From the NCBI GenBank assembly GCA_018266575.1, contig JAFEAE010000018.1:202463-266462 (forward strand): 64,000 nt of DNA. Direction: 5' to 3'. The DNA is from Bacteroidota bacterium. GTDB lineage: Bacteria > Bacteroidota > Bacteroidia > Chitinophagales > Chitinophagaceae. Both the position numbers and the translations under genes were made by a program. This document shows, piece after piece, positions 44,920-54,268 of this stretch (positions are counted from its first letter, which is position 1; every line of letters begins with the position of its first letter). The notes beneath the pieces are model-generated. The model saw only the letters and a list, made by a program, of their open reading frames with translations. It searched no databases and was not told the origin of the DNA.

Positions 44920-45903
44920 TTATTTGTTATCGAAAGCAGGGCCGGGATCAACGTTTTTATCTCTTTCGTATGCCTTGATAATTGCTTTTACGAGGCGGTG
45001 GCGGACAACATCTTCTTCATCCAGTTCAATATGTGCAATGCCGTCAATATTTTTCAGGATGTACAATGCTTTTGCCAACCCGCTTTTTTGATTTTTAGGA
45101 AGATCGATCTGCGTTAAATCTCCAGTGATAATTGCTTTTGCATTTGCACCAATACGAGTGAGGAACATTTTTATCTGCAGGTCAGTAGCATTCTGCGCTT
45201 CATCCAAAATAATAAATGCATTGTCGAGCGTACGACCACGCATATATGCAAGCGGCGCAATTTCGATAGTGCGTGTGCTCATATAATAACCCAGTTTGTC
45301 GGCAGGGATCATATCATCCAATGCATCATATAATGGCCTCAGATACGGATCGATCTTTTCTTTCAAATCTCCCGGAAGAAATCCCAGGCTTTCACCAGCT
45401 TCAACAGCAGGGCGGGTGAGGATGATCTTCTTCACCATTTTATTTTTCAATGCACGCACAGCCAATGCCACGGCTGTATATGTTTTGCCGGTACCTGCCG
45501 GGCCGATTGCAAACACGATATCATTCTTATCTGCACTTGCAACCATTTTTTTCTGGTTCACTGTTCTTGCACGAACTGTTTTACCGTTCGGGCCAAACAC
45601 CAAAATATCATTCGGGTGCCTGTCCACAAAATGATCAACAGTTTCAGCGTCATCGCCGCCTAAAATCTGTTCGAAATAATTTTCACTTACATGCCCATTA
45701 CGTTCGAGGTATTGTACAAGTAAATCAATTTTTTCTTTTGCAGATTCTATTTGTTCGGGAGCGCCGCTTAGCTTAATCTGTGTGCCGCGTGATAAAATTT
45801 TTAGAAGAGGGAATTTTTTTTTCAGGATATCTAACTTGCCATTGTTAACGCCAAAAAATTCAATAGGGTTAACAGTTTCCAGGTTGATTATTGTTTCAGT
45901 CAA
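44920..45903 (-). CDS. PhoH family ATPase
   Basis: A 327-residue protein. An N-terminal KH-like segment (about 35-70) precedes the PhoH P-loop domain with Walker [20 protein letters not shown] (G134-T141), [41 protein letters not shown] (Walker B) and [11 protein letters not shown]. PhoH proteins are RNA-linked ATPases often found beside YbeY/YbeZ-type ribosome and RNA maturation genes; that neighbourhood is not present here. Length and motifs match the PhoH/YbeZ group. Confidence 0.93.
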   Translation of the reverse strand: MTETIINLETVNPIEFFGVNNGKLDILKKKFPLLKILSRGTQIKLSGAPEQIESAKEKIDLLVQYLERNGHVSENYFEQILGGDDAETVDHFVDRHPNDILVFGPNGKTVRARTVNQKKMVASADKNDIVFAIGPAGTGKTYTAVALAVRALKNKMVKKIILTRPAVEAGESLGFLPGDLKEKIDPYLRPLYDALDDMIPADKLGYYMSTRTIEIAPLAYMRGRTLDNAFIILDEAQNATDLQIKMFLTRIGANAKAIITGDLTQIDLPKNQKSGLAKALYILKNIDGIAHIELDEEDVVRHRLVKAIIKAYERDKNVDPGPAFDNK

Positions 45904-46238
45904 ATTCAGGTCTTTTTAGGTTTTCAATACTATAACAACAGTTGTCATCATGTTGTTCATTCTTTTCAAATTTAAATAAATGAAGTTGGATTATCAGCAC
46001 ATAACTTATTAACAAGATGTGAATATTGTTTGTGAGTTGTGAATGGTCAATGGTGAATACTAAATTTTTTTCTGCGCTGTGGACTGAATACTGATAACTG
46101 CGGACTGAAATGTGACAGGCGCTCATTGCTGAACGCCTGCCGAGTTTCATATTGCATGAATTAGTTTGAATTTTCCAGGGACTCAAAACGGGTTAGCTGA
46201 TAGACTTGATTTTTGCGGCAGGGTTTAAGCAAGCTAAA
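45904..46238. other. Gene-free region upstream of phoH
   Basis: 335 bases with no credible gene. It holds a TAAATTTG box on the minus strand at 45967-45974, about 64 bases before phoH, which may be its promoter, and short direct and inverted snippets around 46030-46140 such as GGCGCTCATTGCTGAACGCC. Otherwise nothing is seen. Confidence 0.5.
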
Positions 46239-47267
46239 TTATTTTTCCCAGATTAATTTTGCAACTTTTCCACCGGTGCCTGCAAGAAAAATAGTGTTTC
46301 CCTTTTTTGCTTTTCTGCACACATGAAAACTTTCTGTGGAAATTAATTTCCAGTTCATTCCGCCATCTTCAGAAATATCAATACCAGACGTTCCGCAGCA
46401 GATCAGTTTTTCTTTCGTAATAAATTCAACACAGCTTCTGTAACCATGCGGCGGAGTGGCAGGAGTGGTCCAGGTTTTGCCTGCATCGTCACTGATGCAA
46501 CAATTTTTTTCTGTTGAAGTGTCTTTTGCAAAATCGCCACCAACAATAATGATATGTTTGCTATGTTTTAATTTTTTATGATCAGCAATCGCAACAGAAT
46601 TTGCGCCTGTACTTTCCCTGCCCTGGATTATTGGCAGATCAATTTTCTGATCGCGGATAAATAATCTCGATCTTAAACCGCCGCTGATGAAGCAAGCTTC
46701 CTGTTTATTCAGGGCACGCACATTTGTTCCGCTCGATGCAAAACATCCTTCACCTGTTTCTGCAGTTGGTAATTTATTATCCGGAATTTTTTGCCAATGA
46801 TCTCCGCTGCTGAATGTCCTGATGATATAAAATTTCCCATCGATAGGATCGCCGACTGCAATGCCGCTTACATCATTCCAGAATTCCATCGCATCTAAAA
46901 ATATTCCTTTGGTTGAATCTGTAAAAACAGTTTTCCAATTCTTTCCGCCGTCTGTGGTTTTTAAGATCACTGCCGGTTCTGCAATCGCCATGATTACCGC
47001 AGTGTTTTTATCGAATGCTTCAATATCACGAAAATCTTTTGTCTCGAAATTTTTCACCGTCATCCATTGCCATGTTTTTCCCGCATCTGTTGATCTGCCT
47101 ACTGTTCCTTTGCTTCCGCTCACCCAGATGATTTTATTGGAAACAACACTCAGGCCACGCAAAGAAGTTTTGTTAGCGGCAGATACAAGCGTTTGTATTT
47201 GTTGCGCAGAAATTCTTGCGACAAGCAAGAAAAAAATAAATGGGATGTAGAAAAATTTCTGTTGCAT
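46239..47267 (-). CDS. Secreted BNR/Ycf48-like beta-propeller protein
   Basis: A 342-residue protein with signal peptide (FFYIPFIFFLLVARISAQ, about residues 4-21). The rest is a chain of BNR/Asp-box-like repeats, such as GSKGTVGRSTDAGKTWQWM, TTDGGKNWKTVF, SDDAGKTWTTP and SEDGGMNWKLIS, which mark a six- or seven-bladed propeller of the Ycf48/sortilin type. Similar proteins are often called oxidoreductases in annotations without support. A binding role outside the inner membrane is likely. It is separated from araA by a terminator. Confidence 0.82.
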   Translation of the reverse strand: MQQKFFYIPFIFFLLVARISAQQIQTLVSAANKTSLRGLSVVSNKIIWVSGSKGTVGRSTDAGKTWQWMTVKNFETKDFRDIEAFDKNTAVIMAIAEPAVILKTTDGGKNWKTVFTDSTKGIFLDAMEFWNDVSGIAVGDPIDGKFYIIRTFSSGDHWQKIPDNKLPTAETGEGCFASSGTNVRALNKQEACFISGGLRSRLFIRDQKIDLPIIQGRESTGANSVAIADHKKLKHSKHIIIVGGDFAKDTSTEKNCCISDDAGKTWTTPATPPHGYRSCVEFITKEKLICCGTSGIDISEDGGMNWKLISTESFHVCRKAKKGNTIFLAGTGGKVAKLIWEK

Positions 47268-47323
47268 GTAAATGGTATTTTAAAAATAGATCACGCAGAG
47301 GCACACGGTACGCAGAGATTTTC

Positions 47324-47386
47324 AGGTATGCCATGTCTGAATCACGCTGATAAAATTTATCCTGGTTTCACAGACATGGCATACCT
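47324..47386. repeat. Long hairpin AGGTATGCCATGTCTG
   Basis: Perfect 16-base arms at 47324-47339 and 47371-47386, loop of 31 bases. The arms share ATGCCAT with the palindrome at 29350 and GTCTGAA with the R2 repeats, so it may be a related element. Preceded by GCAGAGGCACACGG-type R3-like sequence (47295 onward). Confidence 0.65.
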
Positions 47387-47400
47387 CAGCGTAAAAATAA

Positions 47401-47426
47401 AACTCAAAGTAAACATACTTTGAGTT
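47401..47426 (-). terminator. Terminator of the arabinose operon
   Basis: AACTCAAAGTA (47401-47411) and TACTTTGAGTT (47416-47426) form an 11-base stem with a 4-base loop; on the minus strand it is followed by TTTATTTTTA. It lies 62 bases past the araA stop codon. Confidence 0.7.
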
Positions 47427-47488
47427 CAATTGATTAAAAATGAAAAATGAAATTCGTCCTTTGCGCCGCTGCGCTGTTGCGAAAAAAA

Positions 47489-48979
47489 CTACCTGTAATA
47501 CACTTCATTCCAACGTAATTCATTTTTAAAAGAATAGAGATCGGTTTTCTTTCCGATCAATACAAATTCTATTCCTGCTATTTCTGCAAAATCCTGTAAT
47601 TGTTCTGCAGATAAATTCTGGCTATAGCAGGTGTGATGTGCGCCACCTGCAAGTATCCATGCAGCGCATCCTGTTTTCATATCAGGATAAGGTTTCCACA
47701 ATACTCGTGCTACAGGAAGTTTAGGCAAACCCTGTATCGGTGCAACAGCAACCACTTCGTTCACCAGCAAACGGAAACGGTTTCCCATATCAATAACTGA
47801 TGCATTGATCGCAGGGCCAGCTGCAGAATTAAAAACCAATCGCACAGGATCGGCTTTGCCTCCAATTCCTAAAGGATGAATTTCACAGGATGGTTTTCCA
47901 TCTGCAATGCTCTCGCAAATTTCCAGCATGTGTGATCCCAATACCAGCGGATTGTTCGGATCAAAATGATAAGTATAATCTTCCATGAATGAATTGCCAC
48001 CGGGCAAACCTGCTGCCATTGTTTTCATCGCACGCACCAACGCTGCTGTTTTCCAATCACCTTCGCCGGCAAAACCATAACCATCTGCCATCAAACGTTG
48101 CGCAGCAATTCCAGGCAACTGAACCATTCCGTGCAGGTCTTCAAACGTATCTGTAAAGCCTTTGAAATTTCCATTTTCCAGAAATGCACGCAAGCCAATT
48201 TCTATTTTTGCAGCTTCTCTCAGAGAGGTATGTTTTTCATTTCCTTTTCGTAATGCATCAGCCACTTTATATTTCTCTTCATATTCTTTCACCAATGCGT
48301 CAACAGACGCATCACTCACTTCATCGATCACTTTTACAAGGTCGCCAATTCCATGTGTGTTGACGGAATAACCAAATTTATATTCCGCTTCCACCTTGTC
48401 GCCGTCTGTTACTGCAACGTACCTCATATTATCGCCGAAACGCACAAATTTTGCGCCTTGCCAATCCTGCCATGCAGCAGCAACACGAGCCCAGTTGCAG
48501 AGTTGCTCGATCACTTCTTCATCCTGCCAGTGGCCAACAACAACTTTTCTATTGCGGCGCAAACGGCTTACTATAAATCCAAATTCACGGTCGCCATGTG
48601 CAGATTGGTTAAGGTTCATGAAGTCCATATCAATTTCACTCCACGGAATATCGCGGTTGAATTGCGTATGTAAATGCAACAACGGTTTTTGTAAAATCTT
48701 CAACCCGCCAATCCACATTTTTGCAGGAGAGAAGGTATGCATCCACGTTATAATGCCGATGCAGTTTTTTGCAGCGTTCGCATCGATACATACATTATAT
48801 ATTTCTTCCGGTGTTTTTACTGTCGGCTTAAATATAATGCTGACGGGCATCTTCGGCGATGTATTCAATGCTTCTGCAATTACCTGCGAATGTTGCGCCA
48901 CTTGTTTCAAGGTATCTTCGCCGTATAAATGTTGGCTGCCAGTCACAAACCAGATCTCGAATTCTTTTATGCTCATCAT
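47489..48979 (-). CDS. araA: L-arabinose isomerase
   Basis: A 496-residue enzyme converting L-arabinose to L-ribulose. Starts [24 protein letters not shown], as in the family, followed by [21 protein letters not shown] and [33 protein letters not shown]; the metal-binding Glu/His residues lie in [21 protein letters not shown] [30 protein letters not shown] and the C-terminal [11 protein letters not shown]. Last gene of the araB-araD-araA run, separated from araD by 179 bases filled with a composite repeat. Confidence 0.97.
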   Translation of the reverse strand: MMSIKEFEIWFVTGSQHLYGEDTLKQVAQHSQVIAEALNTSPKMPVSIIFKPTVKTPEEIYNVCIDANAAKNCIGIITWMHTFSPAKMWIGGLKILQKPLLHLHTQFNRDIPWSEIDMDFMNLNQSAHGDREFGFIVSRLRRNRKVVVGHWQDEEVIEQLCNWARVAAAWQDWQGAKFVRFGDNMRYVAVTDGDKVEAEYKFGYSVNTHGIGDLVKVIDEVSDASVDALVKEYEEKYKVADALRKGNEKHTSLREAAKIEIGLRAFLENGNFKGFTDTFEDLHGMVQLPGIAAQRLMADGYGFAGEGDWKTAALVRAMKTMAAGLPGGNSFMEDYTYHFDPNNPLVLGSHMLEICESIADGKPSCEIHPLGIGGKADPVRLVFNSAAGPAINASVIDMGNRFRLLVNEVVAVAPIQGLPKLPVARVLWKPYPDMKTGCAAWILAGGAHHTCYSQNLSAEQLQDFAEIAGIEFVLIGKKTDLYSFKNELRWNEVYYR

Positions 48980-49009
48980 TTTTAATTTTATGTACTAAAC
49001 ATTTGTTCT

Positions 49010-49060
49010 TTATTCAGCATCGTTGCGTCGCACTCTTGTACAGTTGATATTCTATTGAGC
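49010..49060 (-). repeat. R1 dispersed repeat, copy F
   Basis: Inverted copy: TTCAGCATCGTTGCGTCGCA, CTCTTGTACAGTTGATATTC, TATTGAGC. It adjoins R2 copy 2 across GAGCAATTGTCTG, the same junction as in copies B and C. It lies inside the arabinose operon. Confidence 0.78.
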
Positions 49061-49063
49061 AAT

Positions 49064-49158
49064 TGTCTGAACCTGGATTTATGTGATTTTTAGGATTAAT
49101 ATGATTATTGCACGATAATCTTCAAAATCATTCAAATCTCATAAATCCAGGTTCGGAC
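49064..49158 (-). repeat. R2 hairpin repeat, copy 2
   Basis: Ends TGTCTGAACCTGGATTTATG (49064-49083) and ATAAATCCAGGTTCGGAC (49141-49158) are inverted with one or two mismatches. The right end touches the araD stop codon (49159-49161). Nearly identical in sequence to 24303-24398. Confidence 0.78.
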
Positions 49159-49863
49159 TTACTCTTGTCCATAATAACTATCCTTCCCGTGTTTCCTTTC
49201 AAAATGTTTTTTTATCAACGCTTCTTTCAATCTTGCTGACGATGGATTAACCTGTTCCGTAACAAATGCCATATGTGCAATTGCTTCGAGAACCGCACTG
49301 TTGTAAACTGCTTTGTGCGCCGTTTTTCCCCAGGTAAAAGGAGCGTGGTTGCCGACAAGTATCATCTCCATTTCTTCATAATTCATTTTTTTCTCTTTCA
49401 GACAATCCATGATCTGAAAACCGGTCTCATATTCATAATCACCTTTTATCATTTCATCACTCATCGGCGCGGCGCAGGGAATATCAAAAGTGTTGTGGTC
49501 TGCATGTGTTGTGCCATAAATGGGAATATCCCTCAGCGACTGCGCCCAAGCCGTTGCATATAACGAATGCGTATGTGCTATACCGTTAATTTTTTCCCAG
49601 TGTTTGTATAGTACAGCATGTGTTTTTGTATCAGAAGACGGCCTCAGTTTTCCTTTCACTACATTTCCATCAAAATCCACGATCACCATTTTTGCTGGTG
49701 ATAATTTTTCGTATTCAACGCCGCTTGGTTTAATTGCAAATAGACCGAGGTTTCTGTCCGCAGCACTCACATTCCCAAACGTAAAGATCACGAGGTTTAA
49801 TTTTGGTAACAGCATATTCGCTTCGTATGCTTCTTCCTGGATGTGTTTATATGGGTTTGCCAT
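49159..49863 (-). CDS. araD: L-ribulose-5-phosphate 4-epimerase
   Basis: A 234-residue class II aldolase-fold enzyme producing D-xylulose-5-P from L-ribulose-5-P. Key parts are the phosphate-binding FTFGNVSAADRNLGLFAIKPSGV, the zinc ligands in IAHTHSLYATAWAQS and the second His in ILVGNHAPFTWGK, and GTTHADHNTFDIPCA with catalytic Asp. It starts 66 bases after araB and ends against a hairpin repeat. Length normal. Confidence 0.96.
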   Translation of the reverse strand: MANPYKHIQEEAYEANMLLPKLNLVIFTFGNVSAADRNLGLFAIKPSGVEYEKLSPAKMVIVDFDGNVVKGKLRPSSDTKTHAVLYKHWEKINGIAHTHSLYATAWAQSLRDIPIYGTTHADHNTFDIPCAAPMSDEMIKGDYEYETGFQIMDCLKEKKMNYEEMEMILVGNHAPFTWGKTAHKAVYNSAVLEAIAHMAFVTEQVNPSSARLKEALIKKHFERKHGKDSYYGQE

Positions 49864-49929
49864 GAACTTTCTTTTGATGTAAACTTCAAAATAAAAAATT
49901 AGGAATTATTAATTAGTAATTATTAATTC

Positions 49930-51594
49930 CTAATTCGATATAAACTTGCCTAATTGCTCGTATGCTTCAAATCTTTTCGCATATATATCAACGTTACTAC
50001 TGTTTGGTTTATATTCTGCATCAAATCCCTGTCCCATTGCCAGCATAGCATCTTCCACACGATCATAGATTCCGGCGGCAGTGGCGGCAAACATAGCTGC
50101 ACCTGCAGCACAGGTTTGTTCGGATTTATGAATGCGTATCGGCATATTCATTACATCAGCCATCATCTGCATAATGAACGGCGATTTTTTTGCAACACCG
50201 CCTAAACCGATCAACCCTTTTACAGTAATGCCTTCATTATTAAAACGATCAACAATCGCTTTGGCTCCAAAACAAGTAGACTCAGCAATAGCACGGAAAA
50301 TTTTCGGTGCATCACTTCCTAAACTTAAACCGCTGATCGCGCCTTTCAATAACTGGTTTGCATCAGGTGTTCGCCTTCCGTTCAGCCAATCGATCGCCAA
50401 TTCATTTTTTTCTGAAAGAGGCAATTTTGCAGCTTCATTGCTTAATTCACGAATCAGTTTATTGCTTGCTTCTTCCGATAATTTTTTTGCAGTTTCCGCA
50501 TCAACTACTGATGAATGCATCAACGTATGTTGCAATGGCCATAGCAACACATTCCTGAACCACGCATAGGCATCACCGAAAGCAGATTGCCCCGCTTCCA
50601 TGCCCATCATTCCCGGGATAACAGAACCAGGCACCTGTCCGCAAATTCCTCTTACTAATTTTCCTTTCACATCTTCCATTGGTGCAACAAGCATGTCGCA
50701 TGTTGATGTACCCATCACCTTGCTCAGATGATAGGATTCTATTTGTCCGCCGACTGCTCCCATGTGTGCATCAAATGCTCCGATGCCGATAATAACAGCC
50801 CTATTCAATCCTAATCGTTCTGCCCACTCTTTCGATATAATACCCGCTGATTGATCCGATGTAAACGTTTCTGAAAATAATCTTGTTGTAAAACCATCAA
50901 GCAAAGGGTCAAGCGAACTGAAAAAATCATTTGGTGGCAAACCGCCAAACCCTGCTGCCCATAAAGCTTTGTGGCCTGCAGAACAAACGCTGCGTTTTAT
51001 TTGCGAAGCATGTTTTCCGCCGGTTAATAAAAAAGGAACCCAGTCACAATGTTCCACCCACGAAAAACATTTGCTGCGCACTTGTTCATCTTCTCGAAGT
51101 ACATGCAACAATTTTGCCCAAAACCATTCTGAAGAATATATGCCTCCGACAAATTGCAGGTAATCGGTATCGAATTTTTTTGCATGCCCGTTTATTTCAA
51201 ATGCTTCCTTTACTGAAGTGTGATCTTTCCAAAGCACGAACATGGCATTTGGATTATTTTGGAATTCCGGAAGAAGTGCTAATGGTGAACCGTTTTCATC
51301 AACAGCAACAGGTGAAGAACCCGTAGTATCAACAGAGATAGCTTTGATGGAAGCGGAAGCTGCGGCGCCTGCCTGTTGCAAACAATTTTTGATGGTGTAT
51401 TCCAAACCTTCCATATAATCCAACGGGTGCTGCCGGAACTGGTTTAATGCAGCATTACAGAATAACCCGTCTTTCCAGCGTGGGTAATAGAAAACAGAAG
51501 ATGCAATTTCATTCCCGTTGTTTGCATCTGCAATGACCGACCGCACAGAATCAGTGCCGTAATCAACACCTATAACAAAGCAATCTTTTTTCAT
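49930..51594 (-). CDS. araB: L-ribulokinase
   Basis: A 554-residue FGGY-family kinase that phosphorylates L-ribulose. Opening VIGVDYGTDSVRSVIADANNG, with the AraB-specific ISVDTTGSSPVAVDENG, WKDHTSVKEAFEIN, SEWFWAKLLHV, GIGAFDAHMGAVGG with the catalytic Asp, and IGLGGVAKKSPFIMQMMADV in the ATP site. It is the first gene of the araBDA operon. No araR/araC-type regulator or transporter is next to it; a fucosidase gene lies divergently upstream. Confidence 0.96.
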   Translation of the reverse strand: MKKDCFVIGVDYGTDSVRSVIADANNGNEIASSVFYYPRWKDGLFCNAALNQFRQHPLDYMEGLEYTIKNCLQQAGAAASASIKAISVDTTGSSPVAVDENGSPLALLPEFQNNPNAMFVLWKDHTSVKEAFEINGHAKKFDTDYLQFVGGIYSSEWFWAKLLHVLREDEQVRSKCFSWVEHCDWVPFLLTGGKHASQIKRSVCSAGHKALWAAGFGGLPPNDFFSSLDPLLDGFTTRLFSETFTSDQSAGIISKEWAERLGLNRAVIIGIGAFDAHMGAVGGQIESYHLSKVMGTSTCDMLVAPMEDVKGKLVRGICGQVPGSVIPGMMGMEAGQSAFGDAYAWFRNVLLWPLQHTLMHSSVVDAETAKKLSEEASNKLIRELSNEAAKLPLSEKNELAIDWLNGRRTPDANQLLKGAISGLSLGSDAPKIFRAIAESTCFGAKAIVDRFNNEGITVKGLIGLGGVAKKSPFIMQMMADVMNMPIRIHKSEQTCAAGAAMFAATAAGIYDRVEDAMLAMGQGFDAEYKPNSSNVDIYAKRFEAYEQLGKFISN

Positions 51595-51808
51595 AAAGCT
51601 ATTAATGTCAAAATAACATTTATATTTTTGTTTTAAAAAATATTTTGAGAAACCGGGCTTGTGGCAAAAAAACGGGCAGGTTTTGAACGTTATTTAAAAT
51701 AGTTTAGCTAATTTGTTTCGCAGCCATATCCTGCCAGGAAATATCATTTAATCCGCCCGGAAAATCACATTGCAGATAAACCAATATTTCAATTTCAAAT
51801 TATCGTAC

Positions 51809-53284
51809 ATGCGTTGCCACATTTACAATTCAGGAAAGAAAAAAAACTTTACTCTCTTTTTATTAGTCGCACTACTTAATTGCTCTTTACTGCTTCATGC
51901 GCAGGAAAGGTATGAAGCTAACTGGGAATCGCTGAAAAAATACCAGGTCCCTGATTGGTTCAGGGATGCAAAATTTGGGATATTCATTCACTGGGGCGTT
52001 TATTCCGTGCCTGCTTTTGGTAGTGAATGGTATCCGCGTGAAATGTATCAGCAGGGTAGCAAGGAATTTAAGCATCATGTAGAGACTTATGGGCCCCAAA
52101 GCAAATTCGGATATAAAGATTTTATACCGATGTTCAAAGCAGAAAAATTCGATCCGGTTGCATGGGTAACACTCTTTAAAAAAGCAGGAGCGAAATATGT
52201 TGTTCCTGTTGCAGAACATCACGATGGTTTTGCGATGTACAAAACTTCTTTATCAAAATGGAATGCAGTTGAAATGGGCCCGCACCGCGATGTAGTAGGG
52301 GAGCTGGCTGCAGAAATCAAAAAACAAGGATTGGTATTCGGGCTGTCGTCTCACCGGATCGAACATTGGTTTTTTATGAACGGAGGAAGGCATTTTGAGT
52401 CGGATGTTTTGGATGATAAGTACAATGAGTTTTATGGACCGGCAAGAGAAGAAAGCGAAACTCCATCGCCGGAATACATGAACAATTGGCTGTTGCGTTC
52501 CGTGGAGCTGGCGGATAAATACCAGCCACAATTGTTCTGGTTTGATTGGTGGATAGAACAACCTGCAATGGATCCATACAGGAAATCATTTGCTGCGTAT
52601 TATTATAATAAAGGGATTGAATGGAACAAAGGGGTTGTGTTGAATTACAAGAACAAAGCTTTCCCTGATGGCACAGCGGTGCTTGACCTTGAACGTGGGA
52701 AACTCAGCGGGATCAGGGAGATGGCCTGGCAGACAGATGATGCAATAGGAAATAATTCCTGGGGATATGCAGCCGGAAATACGTTTAAGGATGCCCGTTA
52801 TGTTATTACCAACCTTATAGACATTGTTAGCAAGAACGGCAATTTATTGCTGAATATCGGCCCACGTTCGGATGGTACGATCACGGATGAAGAAACGCAA
52901 ACGCTGCTTGGTACCGGCAAGTGGCTGGACATAAATGGCGAATCAATTTATGGTACAAGGCCGTGGAAAATATTTGGCGAAGGCCCGACAGAGTCGGCAA
53001 GTGGCCAGTTTGCCGACCAGAAAATACCGTTTAATGCAAAAGATATAAGGTTTACGGTGAAAAATAATTTCGTGTATGCTATTACGTTAGGCTTGCCTGT
53101 TGAAAATACAATGATCAAAAACATGGGTTTAAATGCGAAGAATGGAATAGTAGAGAAAGTAGAAATGATCGGCAGCGATGAAAAAGTAAAATGGTCGCAG
53201 AAAGCGGATGCATTAGTGATTGAACCTTCTAAAAAATATCCTTCGGAACATGCGGTGGCGTACAGGATCAGTTTTAAGAAATAG
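51809..53284 (+). CDS. Alpha-L-fucosidase, glycoside hydrolase family 29
   Basis: A 491-residue secreted enzyme with a signal peptide ending in LLLHAQ (about residues 14-33). GH29 features: WFRDAKFGIFIHWGVYSVPAFGSEWYPREMY, AKYVVPVAEHHDGFAMY, and the nucleophile D246 in QPQLFWFDWWIE. C-terminal beta-sandwich from about residue 385. The acid/base residue is not conserved enough across GH29 to name. Start ATG 51809; TTG 51770 is possible. Divergent from araB with a 214-base AT-rich gap in which no firm promoter could be defined. It probably releases fucose from plant or host glycans. Confidence 0.93.
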   Translation: MRCHIYNSGKKKNFTLFLLVALLNCSLLLHAQERYEANWESLKKYQVPDWFRDAKFGIFIHWGVYSVPAFGSEWYPREMYQQGSKEFKHHVETYGPQSKFGYKDFIPMFKAEKFDPVAWVTLFKKAGAKYVVPVAEHHDGFAMYKTSLSKWNAVEMGPHRDVVGELAAEIKKQGLVFGLSSHRIEHWFFMNGGRHFESDVLDDKYNEFYGPAREESETPSPEYMNNWLLRSVELADKYQPQLFWFDWWIEQPAMDPYRKSFAAYYYNKGIEWNKGVVLNYKNKAFPDGTAVLDLERGKLSGIREMAWQTDDAIGNNSWGYAAGNTFKDARYVITNLIDIVSKNGNLLLNIGPRSDGTITDEETQTLLGTGKWLDINGESIYGTRPWKIFGEGPTESASGQFADQKIPFNAKDIRFTVKNNFVYAITLGLPVENTMIKNMGLNAKNGIVEKVEMIGSDEKVKWSQKADALVIEPSKKYPSEHAVAYRISFKK

Positions 53285-53397
53285 GGGCGGCCTGTTATAA
53301 ATGTATTATTGCAGGTAAATGGGATTTCTGCCGCTTATAGCGTGACAGGAATGAAGGCAACTCTCAAATTAGATTTTAAAATTTCTCCATCTTAAAC

Positions 53398-53428
53398 GAC
53401 CTGTCAGGTTTTTAAAACCTGACAGGTC
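53398..53428. repeat. Palindrome GACCTGTCAGGTTTT
   Basis: Perfect 15-base arms at 53398-53412 and 53414-53428. Identical-looking palindromes are frequent between genes in Bacteroidota. Located 114 bases past the fucosidase stop; may serve as its terminator. Confidence 0.65.
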
Positions 53429-53450
53429 TTGATGTGTAATAAATTTTCCC

Positions 53451-53496
53451 CGCAGATTATTTCGCGGATTTGCGAAAATCCGCGAAATAATCTGCG
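53451..53496. repeat. Palindrome CGCAGATTATTTCGCGGA
   Basis: Perfect 21-base arms at 53451-53471 and 53476-53496 with a 4-base loop. The flanks TTTTCCC and GGGAAAA extend the stem imperfectly to about 53442-53514. Part of a 360-base gene-free region between the fucosidase and Pr6Pr-like genes. Confidence 0.7.
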
Positions 53497-53545
53497 TCGA
53501 TTGCGGGAAAATTATTTTTATAATGCACTGGCGGAGAATACCACA

Positions 53546-53614
53546 GCTTAATAGTAGCTCAACTGATGAACGGATTGCGACGCAAGAATGTTCAACCGGA
53601 GTTACCGAAGCTGG
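53546..53614 (+). repeat. R1 dispersed repeat, copy G
   Basis: GCTTAATAGTAGCTCAACTG, then GATTGCGACGCAAGAATGTT and CAACCGGAGTTACCGAAG. The right arm equals that of copy D (as its complement). Confidence 0.6.
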
Positions 53615-53644
53615 TATCAAAATATTTTCGGTTATATATGATAG

Positions 53645-54265
53645 TTATACTGCCGCCTTATTTGTGAAGATTTTAGTGATTCCGACGAGCAATAAGGATA
53701 GAAAAAGAAATAGAACTGTGATTAATAAACTGTTTATAAAAAATTTTGCATAACCGATTTTGGTTACGTCAATAAACGGGTAAGGATAAAAACCGGAGAA
53801 TGCACCGCGGATCGCCACAAATATTGCATAAAAAAAAGGGTATAATAACCAGGGAAAAACCGAACCCCATTTCAATTTGCTTTTTGGAATGAAAATTATC
53901 CAGAACAACAGAAATACGACTGGCATTACCGAATGCAAAAGTTCATCAACAATTTTTTGCATACCTGTTGGTTGCCACAATGAGCGTAGGATTAAGTTAT
54001 ATATCAGCCCGACTACAACAATATAAACACAGGTTGCCGCAAGAGTGGTTTGCTTGGAAAGAAATTTTTTTATTGACAAAGAGGAATTGATTGCAATAAA
54101 TGTGAACGTAAGTGCAACAAGTGTATTTGTAAGTATGGTGAAGAAGCTCAGAAAGCGCATAATGGTCTCCGTTATAGGCGCAACCCTGTTTTCCAACATC
54201 AGGAAAAATTGGGTGATCACTGCGAACCACCCAATAATGCCACCTAATGCGGAATATATACGCAT
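53645..54265 (-). CDS. Pr6Pr-like six-helix membrane protein
   Basis: A 206-residue protein with six membrane helices. FFTILTNTLVALTFTFIAI, LRSLWQPTGMQKIVDELLHSVMPVVFLLFWIIFIPK and the WLLYPFFYAIFVAIRGAFSGFYPYPFIDVTKIGY stretch match the Pr6Pr (FAR-17a/AIG1-like) family. Eukaryotic AIG1-type relatives hydrolyse fatty-acid esters through a Thr/His pair; the conserved His here is in LLHSVMP and a Thr in ILTNTL. Function in bacteria is unproven. It starts 3 bases after the M16 gene stop, so it is probably in that operon. Confidence 0.8.
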   Translation of the reverse strand: MRIYSALGGIIGWFAVITQFFLMLENRVAPITETIMRFLSFFTILTNTLVALTFTFIAINSSLSIKKFLSKQTTLAATCVYIVVVGLIYNLILRSLWQPTGMQKIVDELLHSVMPVVFLLFWIIFIPKSKLKWGSVFPWLLYPFFYAIFVAIRGAFSGFYPYPFIDVTKIGYAKFFINSLLITVLFLFLSLLLVGITKIFTNKAAV

Positions 54266-54268
54266 TAG

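Noticed and set aside
51690..51730. Promoter of the fucosidase gene (TAATTTG near 51714)
   Set aside because: Only a seven-base approximation of TAnnTTTG with poor spacing to an upstream TTTG; too weak to list.
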